DNA of 64,000 nucleotides from Nelumbo lutea (lineage: Eukaryota > Streptophyta > Magnoliopsida > Proteales > Nelumbonaceae). Of this stretch, positions 32,234-43,503 are shown piece after piece. The DNA lies in assembly GCA_022828595.1 (NCBI GenBank), contig JAKGHH010000001.1:122090999-122154998 (forward strand), in the 5' to 3' direction. The position numbers were made by a program, and so were the translations under genes. A model generated the notes under the pieces. The model was given only the letters and a program-made list of their open reading frames with translations, did no database searches and was not told where the DNA came from. Each line of letters opens with the position of its first letter. Position 1 is the stretch's first letter.

Positions 32234-33960
32234 GGGAAATTATCCAAAACTCACCATGACTTTCACAAATTCTCTTAAACTCACCATAACTTTTCAAAAT
32301 GTCCAAAACTCACCACGTTAGTCAGATTTTATTTTCCAAAACTCACCATCCGTTAGAGCACCGTTAAAGTTCATTAATCCAAGTTGTCCACGTCAACCTA
32401 AATGTAAATTTCATGACCAAACTGCCCCTGAATAGTGAGTCAGCTTGTTAAACAATTTTTTTTGACTGAAGTGCCCTTAAGCACCCAAACTTTTTTCATA
32501 TATAAGATTTCTGCTTGTTGACATGAGAGTCTTTCTTGCTCTCAACATTCAAGGATGAGTCTTTGCACTCAACATCCAAGAAAGAGCTTCTTACTCTCAA
32601 TGTCCAACGAACCTCTAACCAGTTATTTCACCTTCATTTTTTCCATTTTTTGCTTATTAGGGCACTTTTTTTTCATTGAGTGTGGGGGTGGTTTTTTGTT
32701 CCAAAACCACATGTTACTGGTTCCCTAACTAAAAGCGGCTGATGGACGCATAGAAAATACAAAATTTCCAGAGCACCCATCACCCATTAAATTCTAAAGC
32801 AAACAGCTCAATTGGTTGGGTCTCCATTAGAATATTTCTGTTATTTCTTCCTTTTGAAAAAAAAATGTGGTGGAAAATTTTCATGTTTCAGGACTAAGGA
32901 GTGAGTGGATTCCTTTCAGAATGAACAGGAATTTGATGTTGTGGTGGATGATGTAGCAATCATAGCAAATCGATCATTGTTTGTGGATTTTACATTGCCT
33001 TACACTGAATCAAGAGAAGGTATGATGATGCCAATCAAATATGACCATAGGAAGAATACTTGGATTGTTTTTTCAAGCCTTTGACTTGAGATCTATAGCT
33101 GATGATTTATAGCCTTCATCTTTACTGCATTGTGGTTTGGGTTCTTGAACACTGAAGAAACACAGAGTTCAAGGGATCACTCGGATAACTTGGAATGATA
33201 TTCTGGTTCTCCTCTCTTTCTCTCTCTCTTTCTCTCACACACACATTAAAATGTAAATTAACTATAAACTTTGAAGATGAAGTTGGGTCTAATATGCTGA
33301 AAAAATATGATCTAAAATTAACAAATAAATAAAGAGCATCCTTCTTATGATCTATATTGGTTTGGCCACATCATCCTTCCATAGAAAAGAAACTTGAAGT
33401 TCCTAGATAATTCTTTTATCACTGTCTCTAACAGTATTAAATAAAGGATCTAAGATTGGTATGTTCCTGTAAATCTCTTTAATCAATCACTTCTATTGAA
33501 ACCGTCTTTAATTAGCTTCATTCATACCCAAACACCCATCAGACAACTGTCGTCAGAGGTCTTAATGGCAACGATTTTTCCTTTCTCAAGTGGTGGAAAA
33601 AGCAACAGCAATCGTTTTTACGTTCTCAGACGACAGAAGAATCAACAACAATCGTTTTCTTTTTCTCAGACGGGAGAAGAAGCAGTGGCAAAATGCAAAC
33701 GGTGGAAGAAGCAGTGGCAATGGTTTTCTCTTCCGTTCAAACTATTAGGGTTTTGGGATGAAAAATGACGGGATTAATTTTGAGATATTGTAAAATGGGT
33801 CAAACATAAGAGAGAGTAAAATAGTAAATTAGCAATGTCCGTTAGTCAAGTTAATGGTATCTTATTGACATTGACACAGTGAGTTTTGGATGTTTTGAAA
33901 AGTTATAAGTGAATTTAAGAAAATTCATGAAAAGCCATAGTGAATTTTAGACAATTTCCC
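32234..33960. mobile_element. Mutator-like element (Pack-MULE), 1727 bp
   Basis: Terminal inverted repeats of about 85 bp: the left end GGGAAATTATCCAAAACTCA pairs with the reverse complement of the right end, GGGAAATTGTCTAAAATTCA, and similarity continues through CTTAAACTCACC and ACTTTTCAAAAT to AAAACTCACCACG. Flanks AAAAATAAA and AAAAAGAAA could be a 9 bp target duplication with one change, the Mutator length, though A-rich sequence makes this weak. There is no transposase. The interior carries a piece of a host glutamate-receptor-like gene and an imperfect minisatellite of about 41 bp (33566-33740). Confidence 0.85.
32930..33225 (+). pseudogene. Glutamate-receptor-like (GLR) channel fragment
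   Basis: After an acceptor-like TTCCTTTCAG, the sequence encodes NEQEFDVVVDDVAIIANRSL and FVDFTLPYTESREGMMMPIK, the second ligand-binding lobe of plant GLRs. After a one-base frameshift near 33072 it continues FKPLT, a stop in place of Trp, DL, another stop for Trp, then VVWVLEH and RNTEFKG, the membrane segment and following linker. The text resembles clade I/II GLRs more than clade III. Ends of the captured region coincide with an intron edge on the left and degenerate on the right. Three or more stops and the frameshift make it nonfunctional. It lies inside the Mutator-like element, so it is a transduplicated fragment. Confidence 0.85.
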
Positions 33961-34636
33961 AAAAAGAAAAGGTAAGAGAGAGAAAAAACACCTACATAAA
34001 AAAATTACTATGGTACCAAATACCACCTTAATTGGATCCAATTCGACAGCATTTTTCTTTCCATTTTTACGTATATTTGCAAACTACAAAGATTATCCTA
34101 TCTTAGTAGCAGAAAAAAAGAAAGAAAATAATTATCTCTCTCATACACCATATGATCTCTTTCTCTCTGGGAAGTTAAAACTCTTTCAGTCTAAAGCTCT
34201 AATAGCATCCAATAAGGTGATCTAAGATCAATTCCTTTCTCCAATAGGCCAGAAGGAGCTAAACAATTTCCGTCAGCAACATGTTCATGTTCTTTTTTAA
34301 CCTTTTTGGTATAAATGAAGAGGTGCCGATCCCATATGGTTGGGGTTAAGCTTGGATATGATGATGATCTAGATCAAGAGGTGTCAATTGTGAGTGAGAG
34401 CTTGGGTGGCCATCAACTGATGATGGCCTTCTTGTGGCATGTTGTTGTTGTTTATCTTTTTCTTGAGTATAAGAAAATTTCAGTATTTTAAAACAAAATT
34501 ACAAGAGTGACTATCACCACCGTAGGAGCACAAAAAAGAAGATCTTATCCAAGGTGAGGGGCTGTACATGTACATACATGATGATCTCCTTGTTGGGATG
34601 TAATGAAAGGTACATGTTGTAGTTAGAGCAATACTA
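33961..34636. other. Intergenic with SINE 3' end
   Basis: Between 34317 and 34370 the text GAGGTGCCGATCCCATATGG then TTGGGGTTAAGCTTGGATAT and GATGATGAT resembles the 3' end of an Au-type SINE on the plus strand. The rest has no recognisable content. Confidence 0.45.
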
Positions 34637-34810
34637 AGGCCCCATTTGGTTCACAGGAATAGGTTTTTGGAATTGGAATTGGAATCTCATTCTCATTCTT
34701 GCTGGAATGGTATTCCCCCATTTGAGGGATGGCCATTTCCTGTCCCTCCCTTGAGAATGAAATCTCATTCTTGTTGATTCCAATACTCATTTCTGTCTGA
34801 ACCAAACAGA
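34637..34810. mobile_element. MITE, possibly Tourist/Harbinger type
   Basis: Near-palindromic element: AGGCCCCATTTGGTTCACAG at the left against the reverse complement of CTGAACCAAACAGA at the right, with CTA on both sides as a possible 3 bp duplication. The interior is a set of ATCTCATTCTCATTCTTG repeats in both orientations. Confidence 0.55.
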
Positions 34811-35889
34811 CTATGAGAATAGACTACTCTGATTTCAATTCCGACTGCAAATCAAATGGACCTATAAGTACGTTAATGAAGTGGGTCCATTAATAAAAAA
34901 TACCGATGTGAAAATTTATTTTAAACAAAACGATGTTGAGATAAACACATGGGATTGGATTAGTCTTTAGTAGTGGTAATATCCATCTCTGGATGTTTTT
35001 ATTAAGAAAGGGTTAATTACATAAATATATCTTGTGGTTTGATCAGAATTTTAAAGTATAGCTTGCATATTGCAAAACTATTTAGATATACATTGTGAAA
35101 TGGCTCCATATAACATAACTGTCATACACTAAGGATGCATTTAGGGTTATTTCACAAGCCCATTAATTTTCTTTTTCTTCTTCTTCTTCAAATTAAGATG
35201 TTATTTCGTGTTACAAACCATGGAACAATGTTCTGCGCCTACAAACTTATGAATTGGAACCTCAAATTCATGCTGAGAGAGAGAGAACTAAGTTTTAGTG
35301 GGAGACAATAAGAGATTTTCTCCACATGGTCCATGTAAAAACAAGTTTCTATCTATTGAAGAGAAAATCCCTCACTCTCTCTTTGTCTAATCGAAAGGCA
35401 TTCTTAGGCTGGCCTAATTTGTAAATTTCTCCCTTTGGACCTAGCTTTTTTGTGTTTAGTCCAGTTAGGATTTGCATTAGATCCAGAAATTTGTGGTCTA
35501 CGTAAGCCCATCCGATCAATGAGTCCTTTCTAATCTAAATGAGTTATTCTTAATCTGAACAAAGATGGACAATCTTCAAGAACCAGTCGTTCTTCCATGA
35601 CCTACTAGTTCAAAGTCCCAACTCGCTTTCAGCCCATCTGATCCTCCCCACAAAACCTCATTGTCTCTATGCCATCAAATCCATATGATTTGCAATTCTT
35701 TAGGCTCAGTTTGGGAATAATACAAATACAAATATATACAATACAAATGTATATAAAACAATACAAAATACAAGGTTTTGCACTCTAAAGGCAAGGTCAC
35801 TTGGTCTCGCTTTGTCAAAAATAGGGGTTTGCAAGATAAATCCTTAAGACATAGTCTAAGCTTCTCCATATTGGTTCCTAATCTTCCCT
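34811..35889. other. Intergenic, no gene recognised
   Basis: The stretch GGTTAATTACATAAATATAT near 35012 resembles the end of a common plant Mutator-type inverted repeat, but I found no partner. ATACAAATA-rich tract at 35718-35775. Confidence 0.5.
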
Positions 35890-36278
35890 TTGGTTTTCCT
35901 TGAATTAGGTCCAAAATGGGGCCCCGACCATCATGCCTTGATCCTTGACCTCTCCCCAACAAAGTTAGGGAAACCCAAATCTTTTAGATTCCATCAAATT
36001 GTGCTTTTGAAAGAGTGTAAGGAAATTGAAAGGCAGGGTGGGGCCAAAATACTGGTAAGTATGCAGCCCACAAAATTCAGTGCAACCTATAGAAAATAGC
36101 AAGAGACCTGAGAAGGTGGTATAAGAGAGCCTTTGGAGATATTAATGTCAACCTACAAAAAATTAGGACACCATTCTGGGCATAGAATAGGGAGAGCTTT
36201 CTGGCACTTCGGTGGAGGATCTTAAGTATTTGGATGAATAGAGAGATTCTTTTCTCCACTATCAAAAGCTGTATTGGC

Positions 36279-36574
36279 TAATGTTTTCAAAAACTTGACC
36301 GGAGTAGAAAAATTGGGAATTGGTTCTGTTTCACCCCAAAACTACTTTTTGGCTAAAAACCATTGATCTGGTCAACAAGCTACTGACTAGGGCAGTCAAA
36401 CCATCGAATTGTTGACCAAGACAATGTTTTTTGGCCATTTTTTGTTTTTTTTAATATTTTATTTTATTTTTTTGTTAGAGCATGTCTTCCATTCGATTCG
36501 AACAATCAGACCATTTGACCCGGGAACTGGATCCCAAAATGGTTCCTTGTTCGGGTCCGGTTTTAAAAACCTTG
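36279..36574. mobile_element. hAT-type MITE inside the LINE, 296 bp
   Basis: Perfect 8 bp target duplication GTATTGGC (36271-36278 and 36575-36582). Ends TAATGTTTTCAAAAACTTG and the reverse complement of CAAGGTTTTTAAAACCGG. It interrupts the LINE linker just before WLEAGHKKT. It is related to the element at 50255-50919. Confidence 0.85.
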
Positions 36575-36639
36575 GTATTGGCAACAAAATTCTAGATAGT
36601 TGTGGCTAGAAGCAGGGCATAAAAAAACACTTCTTATTT

Positions 36640-37425
36640 CCATAATATGGCCACCATGGTCCATGAGGTAGATGAGAAATAAAATAATTTGGATTAAAAA
36701 TGATGAAGGGCAATGGGTTTCTAGACATGATGAAGTTACCCAAGTGGCTTTAAATTACTTTGAAGATCTGTTCACTTCCCAAGGGTGTGAAGATCTGGGG
36801 GGAATTAAAGAATCCATTTAATACAATGGTTTTAGATCAAGAGAACTGTGGTCTGATTGCCATCCCGAAGGAAGAGGAAATAAGAGAAGCTTTGTTTCGT
36901 ATAGGCAATTTGACAGCTCCTAGACTTGATGGTTTCCCAGCCCTGTTTTATAAATCTTTTTGGGATATCATGAAAATAGACATTATCCTTGTCTAAGAAT
37001 TTTTTATTAATGGAAAGTTTGTCAAAATCCTTAAATCATACTCTGATAACTCTTATTCCTAAGTGCCCTAACTACAAACACATGAAAGAGTATTGTCCTA
37101 TAAGCTTGCATAGTGTCATCTATAAGGTCATCTTAAAAATCTTGGCTATCTAGTTCATACCATTGCTCGATAAATGCATCTCTCCTTTTTAGAATGCTTT
37201 TGTTATGGGTCGTTAAATCTTAGATAATATTCTAATTACTAATGAAAATTTCCATCATATGAAATACAATAAGAGAGCGACGAAGACCTTGGCAATTAAG
37301 GTGGATATGTTGAAAGCCTACGATAGGATTGAGTGGGATTACATTATAGTGGTGCCAAAACCCTTGGGTTTCTTTGATCATTAGTGCAAGCTTATCCTTT
37401 TTTGCATTTCCATTAATGTGTCTTT
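36640..37425 (+). pseudogene. LINE reverse transcriptase, 5' part, broken
   Basis: ORF pieces show KEEEIREALFRIGNLTAPRL then DGFPALFYKSFWDIMK, the start of the LINE RT domain (usual APGPDG reads APRLDG). Degraded frames continue with a PISL-type segment and the first catalytic block near 37300 (VDMLKAYDRIEWDYI, where the Asp of the A motif is kept). Stops are frequent. The text then stops at the solo LTR insertion in the codons for ISINVSF. Confidence 0.8.
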
Positions 37426-39363
37426 TGTTAGACAGTGTATGCCCTTAGCTCCAATCAGAATGATGTACATTATGACATTTAATGCAAATGAATAAAGTAC
37501 ATATTTGATTCATGGTATCAAAGTGTGTTTCTGTGAAATACCCTTAAACTGGACACATATGAGACTCGTGTTAGTTTAGAATCTTCACAGCCGTTGGATA
37601 GATCTAAGGAGATTTATCCTACCAAGGTTGACACTGATGTGCCGCCAAGTTGGTTGGGGTGGCTTGTTTCAGCTATCAGGGTGAGACCTGAGGTATATGC
37701 AGTGTGGGTTTTTTTAAAAGCTTGAACCGGACCAGAATTCCAGTATTGCCCTAGACCTTGGAGATAGATGGGCAAAACTAGAATATTATACTTGACCCCT
37801 AGACTCGATTATGATACTGCATTAGGTGTTGGATTGGACCGTCTTTTATATGCCAATAAGTGAGATCCTCAAAGGGGGTCAAAACCTGGGTATGTTGGGA
37901 CAGTTTGAGAATTCATCTGAGTGGGTGATCATAGTGACAAGATCAGCCCCTTTGTCAGACAAAGTGAATGATCGGGGATGCACTCTCTCTGATGGAAACC
38001 TAAACTACCGGCAATCGATTTCAACTGTTGAAATTTGTTTTGCAAAATATATTTATATATGTATATACATATATATATATATATATTATGGTTTCAAAAT
38101 ATTTGCAAAATGTTTTAATTCCCGGGATCCATGTGAGTAGAGAGTGCAGCATTGTACCTTGTAGTCGAGGGAGAGGTCCTCTTTTGTCGGGTAGTGTTTT
38201 GATCATTATGAGCTGAGAGGTTGAGTGTAAGACCATTGAGGGTAATACCTGATGGGCTAATCTTGCATCTACCTATAGTCCTTGGGTTTTTATAAGGTGG
38301 CTGGACCCAAGGACCATTTAGTGTAAATGTTGGGCCCATTAAGAGCCTATGGTGATCGACTCAAGGGTTCACTATGCCCTATAGTGAATTCGGCCAGGCT
38401 TTGTAACAAAGGCTGGGCTGAACCCATGTGGCTAATGTGTAGATCAATGTTTGGGTCCCACGCCATATAAGGATATCCAACTAGGCAGTAGTTTGGAGGA
38501 TAAGTGAGCACACAAACTTAATGGGCCTAAAGCTCAATTCGAACTAGCTTAATTGGATTAAATAAAGAGGGGCGGTTCTGGGATTTAGATCAGCAAAGAG
38601 GATAAGAGATTGTCCCTATCCACTCAGAGAGTCCAAATCCAAATAAAAATTTGGATAAGGAAACTCCTAATTAGATTAGGAGGGTTGATCTTTATCTGCA
38701 TATAAGATAAGGGATTATCCTTATCTCTTAAAGAGAGTCTAGATCCAAATATAAGATTTCGATTAGGAAACTCCTAATAGGATTAGGAGAACCTCTCTTT
38801 AAGGCTATAAATAGAGGAGTAGGAAGAACCTCCATGACAACAATTCTTAGTTTAGAGATAAAAGAGAGAGAAGAACCTACAGTTCGACTATTCCTATCTT
38901 CTGCTCTCTCCTGCTCTTGCCGCCATAATAGTTCGATCTCCACCTGTGGGAGTGATCAAGAAAGGGTTCTTGATATTACCTTTTGGCAGAAAAGGTAATC
39001 TGAAGTCGTGCTCACAAGCCCTCCATCAGATTCTTGCTAAAGAATCAGGTTCTTGCTGATGAGCCATCCTACTGATTCTGCTTCATCCTGCACTGTGTCA
39101 TCTTCGGTGGAAGCAGTCTTGGGATCTTTCTTTGGGCGTGAACACCTTCATTGGAAGTTATTACTACTTCATATCAGGTATATCCCTCCACTCCCTTTTG
39201 GTTTCAGATCTGGTCTGGTTTAGGTTCAAGATTGATCATTGAAAATGAAGTTTTCTAAAATAGGGAATGTGATTCCCACATGGAAGAGTGAGAAATTTTT
39301 GAAATTTTGCCCAACCTTCTTGCAGGGTTTGGCCATCCATATGATGGATGGCTCATCCCTTCA
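37426..39363 (+). mobile_element. Solo LTR (family S), 1938 bp, inside the LINE
   Basis: It begins TGTTAGACAGTGTATGCCCT and ends CTCATCCCTTCA, with perfect duplications TCTTT on both sides (37421-37425; 39364-39368). It is homologous to the minus-strand copy at 11628-12837. It has a TATA box (CTATAAATAG near 38803), a (TA)n tract (38048-38085) and a 107 bp tandem duplication in U3 (38598-38793, text CTCCTAATTAGATTAGGAG). No internal domain is present. Confidence 0.9.
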
Positions 39364-39655
39364 TCTTTTTCTATTAATACTAACAGGGTGGTTGAGGGTC
39401 GGATCACCCCTTCGAGGGGTTTTAGACAAGGAGATCCTCTATCTCCTTATTTGTTCATTTTGGCCATAGGAGGCCTCTCCCGTATGTTGATTAAAGTAGA
39501 GAACCAGAATTTAATTCAGGGAGTCAAAATATGTAGAAGCCCCTTCAATCTCTCACTTAGTTTTTGCAGATGGTGTGTTTAAATTCACTAAAGCATCTAG
39601 GGAGATATATAGTAGCAAATCTCTTAGATATTTTGAATAATTTCTAGAGAATGAC
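39364..39655 (+). pseudogene. LINE reverse transcriptase, 3' part
   Basis: Directly after the solo LTR the frame resumes with SINTNRVVEGRITPSRG and FRQGDPLSPYLFILAIGGLS, motif B of LINE RTs. At the catalytic FADD box a frameshift gives FADG instead (39563-39575). The 5 bp TCTTT at 39364-39368 duplicates 37421-37425, so removing the LTR rejoins the two RT halves. Confidence 0.85.
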
Positions 39656-42588
39656 CATCCAGCTGCTTTTGTAGGTGAACACACTTCTATTCAAGGCTAC
39701 CATCAACGACTAGGACATCTAGATCTTTGCGTAGTCAGTCTAGTGCTCCTCTAGATTTAATTTTTTCAGATGTTTGGTTCCCACCCTTGTTGCATCCAAT
39801 GATGGTTATAGATATTATGTAATTTTTATAGATGATTATAGCAAGTTTACTTGGTTATTCTTGATGCAAAATAAATCCGGTGTATTTGATATTTTTCTTA
39901 AATTTAAGAAGCATGTAGAGGTATTATTTAAAAGAAGTATTAAGTGTTTATAGTTTGGTTGGGGAGGAGAATGTAGATGGGTGTTGTCTTTTCTAGCTGA
40001 TCACAACATCACTCACTGACTTGCTTGCCCACATACTCATGAACAGGACGGTGCCGCTGAGAGGAAACATCATCACATCATCGAGTCTACCTTATCTCTA
40101 TTGGCGTCCTCAATTCTCCCCTTCACTTTTTGGGATGTTGGAGCCTCTACAACTATCTTTCTAATTAATAGGATTCCTTCCAAGGTATTGAACAATCAAT
40201 CTCCTTTTCAAATACTGTTTGTTTCACACTGAACTGGATTATAAGATGCTTTGTGTCTTTAGTTGTGCATGCTATCCTCTACTTTGATTGCACAATCGCT
40301 ACAAGTTTTCTTTCCGGTCACTTCATTGCATCTTCCTTGTATATTGCAGTTCCCACAAGGGTTATAAATGTTATCACCCTTCCTCTAGATGCCTTTGCAC
40401 AGCCCACCATATCGTTTTTGATGAAAGCAGCTTTCCAGCCATTCTAGCTTCTCATTTTACCACTTCAACTACTTCCACCGGAGTAACAATTTTTTTACCA
40501 CCAAGCTTCTCGTCTTCATCTACTTCTACTTTAGCTACTTGTTCACCATCGGCCATGTCTTCTTAGATGAATGCCAACTTGGCCATCTCGTCTTGCTCCA
40601 CTTCGTCTCCGACTGCTCCGTCTCCGCCTACTAATAGTGGCACTTCTCATTCTTTTCCTTCTCATCCATGTGGTACTAAGCTTATACAAGATTTGCTTGA
40701 TTCCACTCAACCAGTTCTGGCTTCCTCTACCCACACTCATACCATGCTTACTCGTTCTCTTATGGGTTCTCTACCGGCTTAGTCACATATTGCACTTTGC
40801 TATCCTATTCCACAGATTCTTCTTGGCTCTTGCTACTCTTCATGATGACATCCACGAGCCTAGTTGCTTCTCTAAAGTTGTTAAAGAACCTTGTTGGTGT
40901 GATACAATGCCACGGGAGTACAATTCTCTTGTTGCCAATAACACTTGGACCCTGGTGCCCTATCAACCTCATATGCATGTAGTTGGTACCAAGTGGGTGT
41001 ATGAAGTTAAACAGTGGGCTAACGGATTTGTTGAATGATGTAAAGAATAACTAGTTGCTCTGGGTTTCAATCAAGTTCCAAGGGTTGATTTCACTGATAC
41101 TTTTAGTCTAGTTGTCAAGCCAGTGACCATCCGTACAATCATTGCTCTCTCCACTACTCTTTGATGGCCTTTTCAACAACTGGACTTTGATAATGCTTTC
41201 TTAATAGCTATGTCTTTGAAGTTATCTATGTCCATCAACCTAAAGGTTTTGAGGATTCTAATACCCCTCACCATGTCTGTAAACTTCATAAAGCACTGTA
41301 CAGACTCCGTCAGGCTCCTTGAGCATGGTATTCTCATCTTAGCTCTCATCTTCTCCAGTTGGGCTTTCACATGTCAGCAATCGATTCCTCCTTGTTCATC
41401 TATAAGAAGGATTTGGTCACCATGTACATTCTTATTTATGTTGATGACATACTTCTCACTGGATCCTCCAAATCTATGCTTGATTCTCTTGTCTCCTTCC
41501 TATGCCGAACCTTCTCCTTGAAAGACCTTGGACCAACACACTATTTTCTTGGCATGGAGATCTCAATCCAACCTTATGGCATCACTCTCACTCAATGATG
41601 GTACATTTTGGATCTTTTGAGGTGTGCAAACATGGCTGAGGCCAAACCTCTAAATTTAGTGGGGACTCTCTTTCGGATCCCTTAGAGTATTGTAGTATTA
41701 TAGGAGCCTTCTAGTATCTTACTATTACACGGTCAGACATCTCGTTCTTCGTCAACAAGGTTTGCCAGTTTTTTCAATCTCCCACGACGGAACATTGGGT
41801 TGTTGTTAAAGGGATCCTATGGTACCTAAAACACACGACAGATCATGGACTTCATTGCTATTCCGCCTCCGCTCCTCTCACTCTTCAAGCGTTCTCTGAT
41901 GTCGACTAGGTTGGGTGCCCAGACAATTGGCACTATATTGGAGGCTATCTCATTTACATAGGCCAAAACTTGATTGCCTGGAGTTCTAAGAAACAACCCA
42001 CCATTGCTCATTCAAGAACGGAATCTGAATTCCAGGCTTGTGCCAATGCTACCACGGAATTGCTTCGGGTTCATTCCTTACTACTAGACTTAGGCCTCTC
42101 ACTGCCAACGGTATCGGTTGTTTGTTGTGATAATATTGGCGCCACGATCTTGTCTTTTTTTCTCATATGAGACACATTGAAGTTGACTTCCATTTCTTGA
42201 GGGACCTCATGCTCAAATGCTCTCTCTTCGTTCAGTTTAGATCCTCCAGTGATCAAGTCGCGGATCTTCTCACCAAACCATTCAACGACACTCGTTTCAT
42301 CTCTTTATGGTCCAAGCTTTATGTCTTGCCTGGACATTTCACTTGAGGGTGCGTATTAGAGCATGCTTGTCGATAGACTCGTACTTAGATCTGCATCATA
42401 CTCTAGATAGAGTTCTACTCAGATCTACAACATACTCTCTCTTATCCTCGTTATAACTTATCTCATAACTTGAGTGTTGTAACCCAACTCTAACACTGAG
42501 TGTTTGTATTGTACTAAAACTACAACTGATCTCTATAAACAAACAAAGGGTTCGATCAACCAATTCTCTTATCATTACTTTTCTATCT
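39656..42588 (+). mobile_element. Copia fragment, plus strand, 5'-truncated
   Basis: Integrase remnants (HQRLGH, then APLDLIFSDVW near 39745), RT (NNTWTLVPYQPHMHVVGTKW near 40940; YVDDILLTGSS near 41440; KDLGPTHYFLGMEIS), RNase H (IAWSSKKQPTIAHSRTESEF near 41970; MRHIEVDFHFLRD; QVADLLTKPF) are in Copia order but full of stops. It ends with a purine tract ACTTGAGGGTGCG and a probable 3' LTR (TATTAGAGCATGC..., 42354 to about 42588). No 5' LTR or gag is seen on the left, where the LINE text is cut abruptly. Confidence 0.85.
40571..42345 (+). pseudogene. Copia RT and RNase H, highly degenerate
   Basis: Frames shift repeatedly. Recognisable blocks are the RVT_2 opening (NNTWTLVPYQPHMHVVGTKW), PVTIRTIIALS, the catalytic IYVDDILLTG (in the 41359-41598 frame, Asp pair intact), and the RNase H SKKQPTIAHSRTESEF and DNIGAT blocks. 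It is a different Copia lineage from the 19-30 kb element: HMRHIEVDFHFLRD and text after RNase H differ. Confidence 0.85.
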
Positions 42589-42589
42589 C

Positions 42590-42742
42590 CAGGATTAGAA
42601 ATAGTTTGGCCCATGAAATAGCAAAAAGGGCCCTAAACTTGAATAGGGATGTTTATTTCTTTGATTCCCCTCCCTCTTTTTTGTATCGTTTTAAATATTC
42701 TTATGGAATGGTAAATTTAACTGTAATAAAAAAAAAAAGTTC
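42590..42742 (+). pseudogene. LINE 3' end: RNase H tail and poly(A)
   Basis: An open frame includes RIRNSLAHEIAKRALNLN, the conserved C-terminal segment of plant LINE RNase H domains (R.N..AH..AK.A). It is followed by an untranslated tail and 11 A residues at 42729-42739. Its position after the Copia fragment and in the same orientation as the RT pieces supports one original LINE. Confidence 0.7.
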
Positions 42743-42745
42743 AAA

Positions 42746-43193
42746 CCCACCAAAGAGTTCATCTATCTTGCGAGATAATCCTTCAATACGTGATGCACAT
42801 GGTCACCCACACATTTTGTACAATTGACAGTCCTTATATGATCACTTGCTGATATGTGATGCAAATTAATTAAATTTTTTGGTCCTCAAAGAGAGATAAT
42901 GTGGACCTGGATATCAAGTGCATATTCTGAAATTTTAAAAAATAATTAAGGGCATTTTAGTCCTTTAATTTTTCTGTCAATCTCAATAGTTAGATCTTTC
43001 GTAAAAAGGTATAATAAGTAATTTTAGAAATCAAAGGATTTGTTTAAATAATTTAGTGAAAATACAATATTTAAGTATTTAACCCAAAAAGTAATTATAA
43101 TCCGAATAAGACAACGGAAAAAAAAAATTAATCCACTGTTTTAGGGGTGTTTAGATAGAAATTGGATTCAGTGTTAACAAAATTATTCTATTA
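42746..43193. other. Intergenic, AT-rich, no gene recognised
   Basis: No coding or structural signal was recognised. Confidence 0.5.
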
Positions 43194-43200
43194 CACCACT

Positions 43201-43284
43201 TGCAGTTGTGCAATGGGAATATCTCCCTATGAATAAAAACAAATAAATATGGAGATGTGGAGATGTTCCCGATGCATGGCTGCA
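43201..43284. repeat. Hairpin copy 1, 26 bp imperfect stem
   Basis: Arms 43201-43226 (TGCAGTTGTGCAATGGGAAT, ATCTCC) and 43259-43284 pair with 6 mismatches around a loop of about 32 nt. A second locus, 56307-56396, has the same arm sequence and a similar loop (CCCATGAAATAAAACATAC). Confidence 0.65.
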
Positions 43285-43436
43285 AAAGGCTATGAATACG
43301 GTGTGAGTACCATTTTGTGAGGACTGAATCTGGTCTCATTTGAAAAATATGGTTGTTTTTTTAATAAAAACTGTCAAATTAGCAAAAATAATTATTTTCT
43401 AATGTATAACATCATATAGTGGTTTATATCAACTCC

Positions 43437-43438
<2 letters not shown>

Positions 43439-43482
<44 letters not shown>
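43439..43482. repeat. (AT)n microsatellite
   Basis: About 22 AT units in a row. Confidence 0.98.
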
Positions 43483-43486
<4 letters not shown>

Positions 43487-43503
43487 GGAAGGTTTTGAGG
43501 CTC

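Larger units (their letters stand above)
35890..42745 (+). mobile_element. LINE (non-LTR retrotransposon), degenerate, split three times
   Basis: Pieces on the plus strand in correct order: endonuclease end (GPDHHALILDLSP near 35920), linker (KNDEGQWVSRHDEVTQVA near 36695), reverse transcriptase (36855-37425 and 39364-39600), then after a gap the RNase H tail (RNSLAHEIAKRALNLN, 42590-42700) and an A-run (42729-42739). Breaks are caused by a hAT MITE (36279-36574), a solo LTR (37426-39363) and a Copia fragment (about 39656-42588). The region between the RT fingers/palm and RNase H is lost at the last junction. Confidence 0.8.

Noticed and set aside
35012..35110. Left end of another Mutator-like element
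   Set aside because: GGTTAATTACATAAATATAT resembles such ends, but no matching inverted partner was found.
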